Assembly: GCF_900188335.1 (NCBI RefSeq)
Contig: NZ_FZOY01000004.1
Coordinates: forward strand, 124,001 to 188,000
Length of the DNA stretch: 64,000 nucleotides
Reading direction: 5' to 3'
From: Tropicimonas sediminicola
GTDB lineage: Bacteria > Pseudomonadota > Alphaproteobacteria > Rhodobacterales > Rhodobacteraceae
In this document: one piece after another, positions 16,425 through 25,090 of the stretch
Layout: the number at the start of each line of letters is the position of its first letter
Numbering within the stretch: the first letter of the stretch is position 1
The notes under the pieces: generated by a model
The model's database searches: none
What the model was told of the DNA's origin: nothing
What the model saw: only the letters and a program-made list of their open reading frames with translations
Program-made: the position numbers and the translations under genes

Positions 16425-17003
16425 TCAACTCAGGCCGCCCGCGCCATGCTTCAGGATTATCGGCACGACCAGTTCCTCCTCATCGATCAGGTGCCGGGAC
16501 AGCATTGCCTCGAGGCCACGCGTCTCTTCGAGGAATCTCCCGATCTCGCGCGTTGATCCAGGATCCGCCTGGATCGCGCGGTTTGCGGCCTCGACATAAC
16601 GGCTCAGAAGATCGTCGAGCGTGTGGTGGTCGCGGTCCAGGATGTCGAAGCCGCGTGTGATCCGCGGATCCTTCCTCGCAAGCACGGGGAAGTAGTGCGC
16701 GTCCTCGATGCCGTGATGACCGTGGAGTTCTCCGACCAGCGTCGATCCGAGCCTCGCCACATGCGCCTTGAACAGCATCGGGTCCGTCTTTTTGTCCAGC
16801 CGCTTTTCGGCTTCCGAGGTCAGCAACCCCAGAAGCTGGCGGAACATCAAGTGGCGGTCGAGCCAGAATCGGACCAGGCCGTCAAAACCGGGATGCTCCG
16901 CCCAGATCTCGTGGGGATATTCCTCGAGCAAGACCAACAGCGCATCCGGCAGGCCATCGCGTTTGCCGAGCTCAAATGCGCCGAGATCGATCTGGTCCAT
17001 CAT
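16425..17003 (-). CDS. hemerythrin domain-containing protein
   Basis: 192 residues from ATG 17003. His-rich helices fit a four-helix hemerythrin-like bundle with a diiron site: FWLDRHLMFRQLLGLL, ELHGHHGIEDAHYFPVLARK, ILDRDHHTLDDLLSRYVE and LSRHLIDEEELVVPIILKH. Such proteins sense or carry O2, or protect against reactive species. It is the last gene of the minus-strand operon with a VOC protein, acyl-CoA ligase and citryl-CoA-lyase-like gene, starting 38 nt after the VOC stop. Confidence 0.85.
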   Translation of the reverse strand: MMDQIDLGAFELGKRDGLPDALLVLLEEYPHEIWAEHPGFDGLVRFWLDRHLMFRQLLGLLTSEAEKRLDKKTDPMLFKAHVARLGSTLVGELHGHHGIEDAHYFPVLARKDPRITRGFDILDRDHHTLDDLLSRYVEAANRAIQADPGSTREIGRFLEETRGLEAMLSRHLIDEEELVVPIILKHGAGGLS

Positions 17004-17041
17004 CTCGAAACTCCGAGAAGGTTCAGGGTTCCCTGCAACAT

Positions 17042-17644
17042 TCAAGCATAGGGGTTCCTGGCGGAGCGATCCGCGGACAGCGTCTGCTGATCTCTCCGGA
17101 CCAGAAGCTCGATGGCGTCGGCAAGGTGCTCCCTGTCGATGTGGTGATCTCCACGGGCCACCCGAATGCGGTGCGCTTCGATCATCACGTCGGCGTGGCG
17201 GCACCCCTCGGGCGGTTCGAACCGATAGGAAGCCAGTTCGATCCGAAGCCCGAGCGGGTCACGGAAATAGATCGAGTCCATGAACCCGCGATCGACGGGG
17301 CCTGAATGCTTGACGCCGCGCGCGTCAAGTCGCGCAGGAACCTGCCAGAACGTTGCCTGGCTGACGTTCAGAGCAAGATGGTGCAGCGAGCCGGTATCCT
17401 CGGGGACCGCAGCCGGGTCCGGCTTGCGATCCTCGTTCGTGAAGATGGTGATCAAGCGGCCATCGCCCGGATCGAAGTAGAGGTGTCCTTCGCTCGGGTT
17501 GTCGAGGTTAGGCTGATCGAAGATGAAAGGCATGCCCAGCACGCCTTCCCAGAAGTCGATGGACGTTTGCCGGTCCGCCCCGATGATCGTGATATGGTGG
17601 ACCCCCTGCGTCTGGATCTTCCTGATTTCGCTGTTTTCCTTCAT
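17042..17644 (-). CDS. VOC family protein (glyoxalase / extradiol dioxygenase fold)
   Basis: 200 residues. Two beta-alpha-beta-beta-beta modules are visible: VHHITIIGADRQTSIDFWEG (residues 15-34) starts the first and LHHLALNVSQATFWQVPARL the second. Candidate metal ligands are His16 or His17, His88 or His89 and a Glu in DPLGLRIELASY. The fold is shared by ring-cleaving dioxygenases, glyoxalases and epimerases such as methylmalonyl-CoA epimerase. In this operon with a CoA ligase and a CoA-ester lyase, an epimerase or dioxygenase role is possible, but not shown. Confidence 0.82.
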   Translation of the reverse strand: MKENSEIRKIQTQGVHHITIIGADRQTSIDFWEGVLGMPFIFDQPNLDNPSEGHLYFDPGDGRLITIFTNEDRKPDPAAVPEDTGSLHHLALNVSQATFWQVPARLDARGVKHSGPVDRGFMDSIYFRDPLGLRIELASYRFEPPEGCRHADVMIEAHRIRVARGDHHIDREHLADAIELLVRRDQQTLSADRSARNPYA

Positions 17645-17668
17645 TTCCCTACCTCCCCTGTTCTGGCT

Positions 17669-18982
17669 TCACTCCGCTTCGGACCAGTCAACCAGCTTCG
17701 ACTTGTAATCCGTTCTCGGCAAGGTGCCGAACGGAACCATCGTGATGTCCGTACTGACCAGAAGTTCGTCGCGCAGGCGCTTGCGAATGAGCCCTGCCAG
17801 GGCGTCATCCGGTTCTGCGCCCTGGGCCAGTTCGACAACCACCGGCAATGGCGGTGCCTGCTTCACGGACCTGGCCGTGGGCCTGATGGCGATCGCTCCA
17901 CTGACCCCATTCCCGATCTTCCCCACAACGTCTCGTACAGCGGAGGGAAAGACGTTGACGCCCCGCACGATCAGAAGATCGTCTGTCCGTCCCACGCAAC
18001 GAACACGCGAGCCATCGCGTCCGCAAGGACAGGCACCGGTGCTCAGGCGCACCCTGTCCCGAGAGCGGAACCGAAGCAGAGGCGCAGCCGCGTGCTTCAG
18101 GTGGGTGTAGACCAACTCACCCTCTGCGCCGTCTGAAATCGGGACGGTTTCGCCGCTGTCAGGATCGATGAGTTCGAAGTGAACGAAGCCTGCACCGGAG
18201 AAGTGCATCCCATCCTGATGGACGCATTCGCCCCAGAGCGACACCGATATGTCACCGATTCCCATCGCTTCGGTGACCCGCGCCCCCCACGCCTTCTCGA
18301 TCCGCTGCCGCATCGCGGGCTCCCCGCCGCCCGGCTCGCCGGCAACGAGGATCTTGTTCACCGAGGACGCAGCGATATCGACGCCGCGCTCGACCGCCCA
18401 TTCCGCCAAGTGCAGCGCATAGGAGGGCGTACAGCCGAGGACCGTCGGCTTCAGGAGTTGAACCGCGGCCATCAAGCGCTCGGTGTTGCCGGCGCCCACC
18501 GGGATGTGACAGACGCCGAGCTTGGCAAAGGCGTCCAGCGTCACACCGGCCACGAAAGGCCCGGCGTTGTATGTCGTGACCATACGCTCACCCTGGGCCA
18601 ATCCGCTGGCACCATAGGATCGCATCGAGATCTCCACCCAGTTGGCGAGGTCGCTCTTGGTCAGCGGGATGTAGCTTGGGGTTCCGGTCGTGCCGCTCGT
18701 GGAATACACGCGGACGATGTCCGACATGGGAGCCGCCAGGTGACGCCCGATTGGGTGGGTCTCGTCGCGCGAGGCGCGCAGTTCGTCTTTCTCGGTGAAA
18801 GGCAGGCGTGCAATATCATCGAGCCCTCCGGCGTCTTCGACCGAAGAGATCCCGGCGGCTGCAAGCTTCTTCCTGTAGAATTCCGAGTGGTCCCAGAGAT
18901 ACGCAAGCTGGGTCCGGTAGGCCGCGTCACTGGCAGCGTGCGCCCCCTCCAACGACGCGTCAGAATATCTCAGGCGGCTCAT
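17669..18982 (-). CDS. AMP-binding acyl-CoA ligase, phenylacetate-CoA ligase (PaaK) family
   Basis: 437 residues from ATG 18982, the usual PaaK length; the start overlaps the upstream stop as ATGA. The P-loop YSTSGTTGTPSYIPLT is clear (about residues 104-119). EAMGIGDISV, FRSRDRVRLSTGACPCGRDG and VRCVGRTDDLLIVRGVNVFP match the A8 region and the CxCG zinc-like loop of this family, and the catalytic Lys lies in LPRTDYKSKLVDW at the C-terminus. It should activate a carboxylic acid, not necessarily aromatic, to its CoA thioester. The neighbouring lyase suggests the ester is then cleaved. Confidence 0.9.
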   Translation of the reverse strand: MSRLRYSDASLEGAHAASDAAYRTQLAYLWDHSEFYRKKLAAAGISSVEDAGGLDDIARLPFTEKDELRASRDETHPIGRHLAAPMSDIVRVYSTSGTTGTPSYIPLTKSDLANWVEISMRSYGASGLAQGERMVTTYNAGPFVAGVTLDAFAKLGVCHIPVGAGNTERLMAAVQLLKPTVLGCTPSYALHLAEWAVERGVDIAASSVNKILVAGEPGGGEPAMRQRIEKAWGARVTEAMGIGDISVSLWGECVHQDGMHFSGAGFVHFELIDPDSGETVPISDGAEGELVYTHLKHAAAPLLRFRSRDRVRLSTGACPCGRDGSRVRCVGRTDDLLIVRGVNVFPSAVRDVVGKIGNGVSGAIAIRPTARSVKQAPPLPVVVELAQGAEPDDALAGLIRKRLRDELLVSTDITMVPFGTLPRTDYKSKLVDWSEAE

Positions 18983-19761
18983 TTCGAGGACCCGGATGGC
19001 TCGCAGGTGATCCCCATCTCCGCGTGATGCGCCAGGGTGAACCCGATCGGCGTTTCGCTCTCTTCGGCGAGGTGGGCCAGCAGGCTTGCCGTGCGCGCCA
19101 GGATGGGCACCGCTTTCAGGACAGAGGGCGGGAAATCCAGGTCCAGCAAGACCGCGGGAATCGCGAACGAGACGTTCATGGGCAAGGGCTTCGACCAAAG
19201 GCGGGACACGGACGCTTCCACGTCACGCGCGAGCCTGGAATAGGGGCCCATCACACCCCGTTCCTCGACAAGCTCGAGTATGCGTTGGGCGCGGGGGTCG
19301 ACCGGCTTGTGAAGCGGGTGCCCGAAACCCGGGATGCGCCGCCCGGCGTCGCGCATCCCGATGATGATGTCGTCGAGGGTTTCGCCGTTCCTGTCGATCC
19401 TGGCTTGGGTATCCTGCAGGAAGCGCCCCGCGATTTCGGTCGTTCCAAGAATGACCTTGCCACACCCCAAGAGCCCTGCAGCCACGGCGCCTTGCAGGAA
19501 GTCCGGGTCGGCGGCGTAAGTCATCCGCGCGGCCTGGTTGGTCGGGACCAGTCCGTGCTCCGCGATCGACACCAGCAGGACGTCCAGGAAGAACGCCTGA
19601 TCGGAGGTCGCCTTGCGCCCGGTCGTCAGAAGATAGAAGTACTCGGTGAACGTCAGCCCACCCATCAGTTCGTTCACGAGATCATGATTTCGCACCGTGA
19701 TTGAATCATGTGTAGCGGTCGAAATCGAGGTCGTTGCCTTTCCGGCCTTTCCAATCTGCAT
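18979..19761 (-). CDS. citryl-CoA lyase-like protein (short citrate synthase family)
   Basis: 260 residues from ATG 19761 with GGGGAGGG just upstream. It has the citrate synthase C-terminal motifs IPGFGHPLHKPVDPRA, with the conserved His of the GFGH loop, and LLDLDFPPSVLKAVPILART, with the conserved Asp. The first catalytic His loop (HGG in citrate synthase) reads AVAAGLLGCGKVILGTTE, as in short citryl-CoA lyase relatives. About 260 residues instead of about 430 also fits that group. The expected chemistry is retro-aldol/Claisen cleavage of a 3-hydroxyacyl-CoA made by the downstream ligase. Substrate unknown. Confidence 0.82.
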   Translation of the reverse strand: MQIGKAGKATTSISTATHDSITVRNHDLVNELMGGLTFTEYFYLLTTGRKATSDQAFFLDVLLVSIAEHGLVPTNQAARMTYAADPDFLQGAVAAGLLGCGKVILGTTEIAGRFLQDTQARIDRNGETLDDIIIGMRDAGRRIPGFGHPLHKPVDPRAQRILELVEERGVMGPYSRLARDVEASVSRLWSKPLPMNVSFAIPAVLLDLDFPPSVLKAVPILARTASLLAHLAEESETPIGFTLAHHAEMGITCEPSGSSK

Positions 19762-20084
19762 CTGATCCCTCCCCTTCCGGCGCAACTTAGCGCGATTCGT
19801 CCGAAGGCAAACGGCGGGCTGCAGCAACAGGAAATCAACAGGCTCGGGCCGCCCCCTCGCCACGCCTCCGCCTCTGAGTTCTCCACGACAGCTTTGCCGG
19901 CCCCTTGAAGGCTTGACGGAGGTTGACGGCATGTCGAGGACGGATCGTTGCCGACTTCATGGCGTTCCTGCCGCGGCATCCGAAGTCCGGCGAAGGACGG
20001 CGATGGATAGCGGGCTCCCAGACATCGCGCACCGCTGCGGAGTAAAGTGGAAACCGCCTCAGCCCAAGGCTGGATAACGGAAAC
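19762..20084. other. intergenic region between the lyase operon and the island boundary
   Basis: About 320 bp that must hold the promoter of the minus-strand lyase-ligase operon. No gene or clear hairpin was found. Before insertion of the element this stretch would have lain directly downstream of the tRNA-Arg gene now at 40.7 kb. Confidence 0.55.
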
Positions 20085-20123
20085 ATTTCAGTTGGATATC
20101 AGGATTGAGTGGCGCGCTGGGGA
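20085..20123. repeat. attachment site copy, left (attL)
   Basis: 39 bp identical to 40680-40718. It contains the tRNA 3' end (GGCGCGCTGGGGA at 20111-20123, reverse complement of the acceptor/T-arm side) plus 25 bp of tRNA-flanking sequence. The next base differs from the right copy on both sides (C versus A before, C versus G after), which sets the limits. Confidence 0.92.
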
Positions 20124-20244
20124 CGCGCCATAGGTAGTTCCTAGCCGTTCCGGCGCGCGCCGGCAATGCCCCTGAAAAGGAGATGTTTTTTCGGAAACTA
20201 GCTCCGAGAGGGCCTTGAATGTTCCAGCATGTTCCGCGACTCTC

Positions 20245-20266
20245 TGGGGGAACTATTGGGGGAACC
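20245..20266. repeat. paired TGGGGGAAC boxes, left end (possible integrase arm sites)
   Basis: TGGGGGAAC at 20245-20253 and TGGGGGAACC at 20257-20266, 12 bp apart, just before the integrase start at 20269. The same pair with the same 12-bp spacing recurs at 40629-40650, 30 bp inside the right attachment site. Position fits arm-type binding sites; the second box may also act as the integrase ribosome binding site. Confidence 0.6.
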
Positions 20267-20268
20267 GG

Positions 20269-21486
20269 ATGACCTCTCTGCCCAAGCCAAAGCCGAAATC
20301 TCTCACCGCGGCCTTTGTTAATTCCGTCAAGGAACCCGGGAAGTACCACGACGCCAAGGGCACAGGGCTCTTCCTCCTCGTGAAGCCAACCGGCGGTAGG
20401 TTCTGGGTACAGCGTATTGTTATCCGCGGGAAGCGCCGTGAAATGGGGCTGGGCAGCCCACCAGTTGTGTCGCTCGCTGAAGCCCGTGAAGCGGCTCTGA
20501 ACAACAAGAGAGTTGCCCGAGCAGGCGGCGACCCACTGGCGGAGAAGCGAAGGGCGCGCGCTGTCCTGACCTTCGAAGAGGCGGCACGGAAGACCCACGC
20601 AGAGCTTGCGCCGACGTGGAAGAACCCAAAGGACCGCGCGGCGTTCCTCTCCACATTGGAGAACTACATCTTCCCGCGTTTTGGCTCCGTGCCCCTTCCC
20701 GAGGTGACGAGCGCGGACGTTCGGCAGGCCATCCTCGCCGCACGGGAGAAGGCGCCGGGGGTGGCGAAGAAGCTCATCTACCGGGTTTCCTTCGTCTTCA
20801 AATGGGGCATCGCCGAGGGCATGTGCACCGCGAACCCGTCCATCGCACAGGCTTTGGCCCTGCCCCGCGTGGAACAGAAGCCGAAGCACCGCAAGGCGTT
20901 GCACTACGCCGACGTTGCCGGCTGCATCGAGACAGTCCATGCTTCCCGCGCGTGGATTGCCACGAAACTCGCGCTTGAGTTCTTGGTCTTGACCGCCAGT
21001 CGGTCGGGGGAAGTGCGTATGGCACATTGGGATGAAATCGACTTGGACACCGCTACATGGGAGATTCCGGCCGAGCGGATGAAGATGAAGCGCCCACACC
21101 GGGTTCCCCTGTCAGGCCGTGCGCTGGAAATCCTTCGGGAGGCTAAGAAGCTGCGTGACGACAGCGGTCTCGTTTTCCCAAGCATACGAGGCAAGGCGCT
21201 GTCCGACATGACGCTCTCCAAGCTAGTAAAGGAACTCGGCTTCGAGGCCGACATTCACGGCTTCCGCACATCGTTCCGCACCTGGGCACAAGAGCACACC
21301 AACTTTCCGCGCGAAGTCGCCGAAGCGGCGCTTGCGCACAAAACAGGCGACGCGGTGGAGCAGGCCTATGCCCGCTCGGACCTGTTCGAGAAGCGACGGA
21401 AGATCATGGAAAACTGGGCTAGCTTCATATCCCTTGGAAAACCCAGTGTCTCCCTGCTGAAATACCGCGAACACCCCGCCCAATAG
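20269..21486 (+). CDS. tyrosine-type site-specific integrase (P4/DUF4102 type)
   Basis: 405 residues from ATG 20269. The N-terminal 90 residues are a DUF4102-like arm-binding domain (GLFLLVKPTGGRFWVQRIVI, then GLGSPPVVSLAEAREAAL). A SAM-like core-binding domain follows, and the catalytic domain carries ASRSGEVRMAHWDEI (first Arg), HGFRTSFRTWA (HxxR) and HKTGDAVEQAYARSDLFEKR, with the Tyr nucleophile in AYARSD. Such integrases insert elements at tRNA 3' ends. It lies 145 bp inside the left attachment site, the end away from the tRNA gene. Confidence 0.95.
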   Translation: MTSLPKPKPKSLTAAFVNSVKEPGKYHDAKGTGLFLLVKPTGGRFWVQRIVIRGKRREMGLGSPPVVSLAEAREAALNNKRVARAGGDPLAEKRRARAVLTFEEAARKTHAELAPTWKNPKDRAAFLSTLENYIFPRFGSVPLPEVTSADVRQAILAAREKAPGVAKKLIYRVSFVFKWGIAEGMCTANPSIAQALALPRVEQKPKHRKALHYADVAGCIETVHASRAWIATKLALEFLVLTASRSGEVRMAHWDEIDLDTATWEIPAERMKMKRPHRVPLSGRALEILREAKKLRDDSGLVFPSIRGKALSDMTLSKLVKELGFEADIHGFRTSFRTWAQEHTNFPREVAEAALAHKTGDAVEQAYARSDLFEKRRKIMENWASFISLGKPSVSLLKYREHPAQ

Positions 21487-21796
21487 CGACATCACGCCAA
21501 ACGCACACCACATTTAGATCGGGCCAAAGCCGAGTTGGCACAAATTGTGGTGTCAATTGCAAAAATGGAATGCGTGCTATGCGATCGATGAGGTTTCATT
21601 CCTGCGATCTTGAGCGGACAATACGGGAACAAGCCGGAAAGCGAGAAACGGCGGAGGTCGGCCTGAACGCGCCAACGTCTCAGGCCGACCGAAGAAGGAA
21701 CGGAATGGTACTCCCTGATCCTTCTTCTTCTCTCGCAAAACCAAAGCCGTTTGACAACAGATTTGTCTGCCCGCGGCGAATACGAGGAAGAAGTGC
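21487..21796. other. intergenic region upstream of alpA-like gene
   Basis: 310 bp without a convincing gene. It presumably holds the promoter of the AlpA-replication operon. AT content is higher than in the flanks. No clear operator palindrome was seen. Confidence 0.5.
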
Positions 21797-21982
21797 ATGG
21801 TTGACCGGATGCTGCGTCGCCCGGAGGTTCAAGCACGGGTTGGGCTTTCCCGCTCCACGATCTACGACATGATGGCCTTGGGGGCTTTCCCTAGACCGGT
21901 ACGTATCGGCAGGCGCGCGGTTGCTTGGCGCGAAAGCGACATAACCGCCTGGATGAATGGCCGTCTGAGAACGCCCGTCTGA
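21797..21982 (+). CDS. AlpA family DNA-binding protein (excisionase/activator type)
   Basis: 61 residues from ATG 21797 with GAGGAAG about 6 nt before it. The whole protein is an AlpA-like winged HTH: EVQARVGLSRSTIYDMMALG, then FPRPVRIGRRAVAWRESDI and a final W in TAWMNGR. In P4-type elements AlpA proteins activate integrase or act as excision factors. Its place after the integrase and before the replication genes fits that role. Confidence 0.9.
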   Translation: MVDRMLRRPEVQARVGLSRSTIYDMMALGAFPRPVRIGRRAVAWRESDITAWMNGRLRTPV

Positions 21983-22087
21983 ATCCCCCCGCACCCAACA
22001 ATCGGGCGCGGGCGGACCAGGTTTGCGGCATGTGATGATGCCCGCAATATATCCGCAGCGCCCCTGAACCCCAAGGGGTGTCGATCC

Positions 22088-22342
22088 ATGAATTCACGTC
22101 ACCAACGCCGAAAGTGGCGGGCTGCCTGCCGAAGGCTCATCAAGCGCGGCAAACTCTACCATTACGAAGTCCAGCACGATCCGTGGTGCGGGATCTACGA
22201 AGGTCATCCATGCCACTGCAATCCGGTACGAGTGCTGCGAGATGACTGCGGGCGGGTGCTTGCCCGCATTGAGGACGCAGGTTTCTACGATCCGATGGAG
22301 ATGGTCACGTTCGGAGCGCCTGAGCGCAAGGTGAAAGCATGA
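22088..22342 (+). CDS. hypothetical protein of the replication module
   Basis: 84 residues, very basic N-terminus (NSRHQRRKWRAACRRLIKRG) and a small Cys/His cluster (CGIYEGHPCHC) that could bind zinc. Family not recognised. The stop overlaps the next start by 4 nt (ATGA), so it is translated with the following genes, which supports it being real. Confidence 0.6.
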   Translation: MNSRHQRRKWRAACRRLIKRGKLYHYEVQHDPWCGIYEGHPCHCNPVRVLRDDCGRVLARIEDAGFYDPMEMVTFGAPERKVKA

Positions 22343-22713
22343 GCATACCCTTCGGCAACCCGCTCCTGCAGGTCTCTCCCTTCGCCAGCGACGGCGGCGC
22401 CGTGATTGGCCGTGACCCGAGAGACATCCAATCCGATGACTGGCGGGGTAACCCGTTCCTGATCGGACTGAAGGCCATCCGCGCCAAGTGCCTCGATTGC
22501 GCGTTCGATGCCAAGGAAGTCCGCAAGTGCGTCCAAACCGATTGTCCTCTCTGGCCGCTCCGAATGGGCACGGTGCCAAAGGGCTTCAATCAGGCGCGCC
22601 AAGAGGCCGAATTCTCCGAAGTCACCGAAGAACGTCTGACCATAGCGGCACGCATGGGGGCGGAAAAAAACGCCCCCTCCACGGACCAAAACGTTGCGGA
22701 GATGTCAAAATGA
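22339..22713 (+). CDS. hypothetical Cys-rich mobile-element protein
   Basis: 124 residues. The central motif AIRAKCLDCAFDAKEVRKCV followed by TDCPLWPLRMG has four cysteines in a zinc-ribbon-like arrangement. Similar KCLDC...CPLWP motifs are familiar from small phage and plasmid proteins near primases. Its start and stop both overlap neighbours as ATGA, so it lies in the replication operon. Probably a DNA-binding or primase-associated protein; the role is inference. Confidence 0.65.
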   Translation: MSIPFGNPLLQVSPFASDGGAVIGRDPRDIQSDDWRGNPFLIGLKAIRAKCLDCAFDAKEVRKCVQTDCPLWPLRMGTVPKGFNQARQEAEFSEVTEERLTIAARMGAEKNAPSTDQNVAEMSK

Positions 22714-23597
22714 CGGACGCACAAACACTCACGCGCGCGCTGAACGGAAAATGGCATGGCAGATACGGTCGCGCCTGCTGCCCGGCCTGCAACGACGACA
22801 ATCGTTCCAATCCAGCGCTGTCGATCAAGCAGGGCGCCAACGGAAAGCTCTTGCTGTGGTGCTTCAAGGGCTGCGAATTCGCTGACATCCTGGACAGCCT
22901 TAGAGCGCGGGGGATTGCTGCAGGAGCGGGCACCTACAATCCGCCCAATGCGACAGACGTTCTCCGAAACGAGTCCGAGGTTGAGGCTGACATCGTCAAG
23001 CGCGCTGCTCTCGCCAGGAGAAGTTGGCAGGAGGCCATGCACATCGGTGGCACGCTGGCGGAGACCTACCTCCGCAATCGCGGCATCACCTCCCCGCTCC
23101 CGGAAACGCTGCGGTTCCACCCGAATTGCTGGCATGCGACAGGCAAGCGCCTGCCCGCCATGCTCGCGCGTATTGACTGCGAAAAATACTTCGGCCTCCA
23201 CCGCACATACCTGACCGCTGTGACCGGCGAGAAATCGGGCGTTACGCCCAACAAGGCCATGCTCGGCAGCGCAAAGGGAGGGGGCGTCCGCCTCCGCGAG
23301 GCTCCGGGACCGTTGGTGGTTGCGGAAGGTATCGAGACAGCGCTCAGCCTGTCCAGTGGCCTTCTGGAGCGCTTTGGTTCGCTGTGGGCTGCCTTGTCAG
23401 TCTCGGGCATGACCGGCCTGCGCCTGCCCGATGTTCCACACGAGCTGGTCATAGCATGCGACGGCGACAAGGCGGGGCGAACGGCCGCATTCACCCTTGC
23501 AGAACGCGCCACTTCCAGAGGCTGGAGGGTGTCGGTGGCCGATCCGGGTGACGGCCTGGATTTCAATGACCTCCTGCAACGGGGGACGGCAGCATGA
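22710..23597 (+). CDS. primase-like protein with zinc finger and Toprim domain
   Basis: 295 residues from ATG 22710, overlapping the preceding stop. The N-terminus has a CHC2-like zinc finger (ACCPACNDDNRSNPALSI, then LLWCFKGCEFADIL). The middle resembles DUF7146, and the C-terminus is Toprim: PLVVAEGIETALSLSSGL with the catalytic Glu, and ELVIACDGDKAGRTAAF with the DxD-like acidic pair. It should make primers for element replication, working with the next gene's product. A longer frame from 22488 is out of context and not used. Confidence 0.88.
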   Translation: MTDAQTLTRALNGKWHGRYGRACCPACNDDNRSNPALSIKQGANGKLLLWCFKGCEFADILDSLRARGIAAGAGTYNPPNATDVLRNESEVEADIVKRAALARRSWQEAMHIGGTLAETYLRNRGITSPLPETLRFHPNCWHATGKRLPAMLARIDCEKYFGLHRTYLTAVTGEKSGVTPNKAMLGSAKGGGVRLREAPGPLVVAEGIETALSLSSGLLERFGSLWAALSVSGMTGLRLPDVPHELVIACDGDKAGRTAAFTLAERATSRGWRVSVADPGDGLDFNDLLQRGTAA

Positions 23598-25090
23598 ACG
23601 TAGTGAAGCCAACCCCCTTTCAGGCCGAGGGTCCGCATCCGCTCTTGAGGGACCTTCCGCCCGGACACCCCTACCCCGTCCGCGCGCTTGGAGCGCTCAG
23701 GCCGGCCGTTGAAGCCGTGCAGGGCATGACATTGGCGCCGCTGGCACTGCCAGCGCAATCGGCCCTCACGGTCGCCTCGCTGGCCGTACAAGGCCACGCC
23801 GACGTCCAGACGCTTGGCGGAGAACGACCAACGAGCCTCTTTGCCCTGACCATCGCCCAGTCTGGCGAACGCAAGTCCGCCTGCTATGCCCCTCTCATCG
23901 CCGAACTGCGGGAGTTCGAGAAGGAACAGGCGGAAGCATATCAGGACGAGTTGACCCGGTGGAACAATGAACAATCCATCTGGAAGGGCGAGCGCGACCG
24001 CATCCTGGCGGACGCTAAAAAAGGCAAGGGCGAGAAACGGGTGGCAGCGCGCGCCGATCTCGACGCACTTGGCTCTGAACCTCCAGCACCAGCGTCACCC
24101 GACCGTGTCGTGACAGAGCCGACATTCGAAGGCCTCACACGCCTCTTCGCGGAAGGTCAGCCAAGCCTCGGCATCTTCTCGGACGAGGCCGGCCAGTTCC
24201 TCGGCGGCCACGCCATGAACAGTGACAACCGCCAGAAGACGCTCGCGGCCCTCAATGACCTCTGGCAGGGCAACCCTATCCGACGCACGCGCAAGGGTGA
24301 TGGCTCGCTGACACTCTACGGGCGGCGACTAGCCGCCCACCTAATGGTGCAGCCCGGCGTGGCCCGAACGTTCATGGCGGACCCCATGGCGGCCGATACC
24401 GGCTTCCTCGCCCGCTTTCTCGTCTGCGAGCCGCCCAGCACAATCGGCACCCGCCTGCATGCGCACTCCCGGCGGGATGACCGAGCGTTGGCTGAGTTCT
24501 CCACGAACCTGCGACGTATCCTTATGGCTCCGCTGCCCATGGACGCCACAACTCGCGAGTTGCAGCCGCGCCTGCTTCCGCTGTCGTCCAGGGCGCGAAC
24601 ACTCCTGGTCCAGTTCGCGGATCTGGTCGAGCAGGCCCAGGCGCCAGGGGGCGAGTTCTCCCATGCTGGAGGCACCGCCTCGAAGACAGCAGAACAGGCG
24701 GCACGAATAGCTGGCGTGCTGACGCTCTGGCATGACCTGCACGCACCGGAGGTGACTGGCGAAACAATGGCCGATGGCATCGAGTTGGCCCAGTTCTACC
24801 TGGGCGAAGCCGTCAGGCTCGCGGACGCAGCGACTGTATCGGCCGAGATCGACATGGCCGAACGGTTGCGCCTTTGGCTATTGGGCGACTGGCCCGAGCC
24901 AGAGGTGCTTCCGGGAGACATCCTGCAAAGGGCGCCTGTTCGGGCGTTGAGGGAACGCCCGGCGGCCAAGAGAGCAATCACAACTCTGGTCGAAGCCGGC
25001 TGGCTGGTGCCTCTGGACCCGGGGACGGAAGTCCGCGGGACCGCTCGCAAGGAAGCCTATCGGATCGTGAGGCCGTCGCATGTGGTTTGA
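23594..25090 (+). CDS. DUF3987 (YfjI-like) protein, replication-associated
   Basis: 498 residues, overlapping the primase stop by 4 nt. DUF3987 proteins follow Toprim primases in phage-like islands and are thought to be helicase- or replication-associated. Recognisable segments are ERPTSLFALTIAQSGERKSA (a degenerate P-loop region, SGERKS) and a conserved FSDEAGQFLGGHAM resembling a Walker B. The C-terminus, RERPAAKRAITTLVEAGWLV, looks like a winged helix. Family from context and layout; enzymatic activity unproven. Confidence 0.85.
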   Translation: MNVVKPTPFQAEGPHPLLRDLPPGHPYPVRALGALRPAVEAVQGMTLAPLALPAQSALTVASLAVQGHADVQTLGGERPTSLFALTIAQSGERKSACYAPLIAELREFEKEQAEAYQDELTRWNNEQSIWKGERDRILADAKKGKGEKRVAARADLDALGSEPPAPASPDRVVTEPTFEGLTRLFAEGQPSLGIFSDEAGQFLGGHAMNSDNRQKTLAALNDLWQGNPIRRTRKGDGSLTLYGRRLAAHLMVQPGVARTFMADPMAADTGFLARFLVCEPPSTIGTRLHAHSRRDDRALAEFSTNLRRILMAPLPMDATTRELQPRLLPLSSRARTLLVQFADLVEQAQAPGGEFSHAGGTASKTAEQAARIAGVLTLWHDLHAPEVTGETMADGIELAQFYLGEAVRLADAATVSAEIDMAERLRLWLLGDWPEPEVLPGDILQRAPVRALRERPAAKRAITTLVEAGWLVPLDPGTEVRGTARKEAYRIVRPSHVV

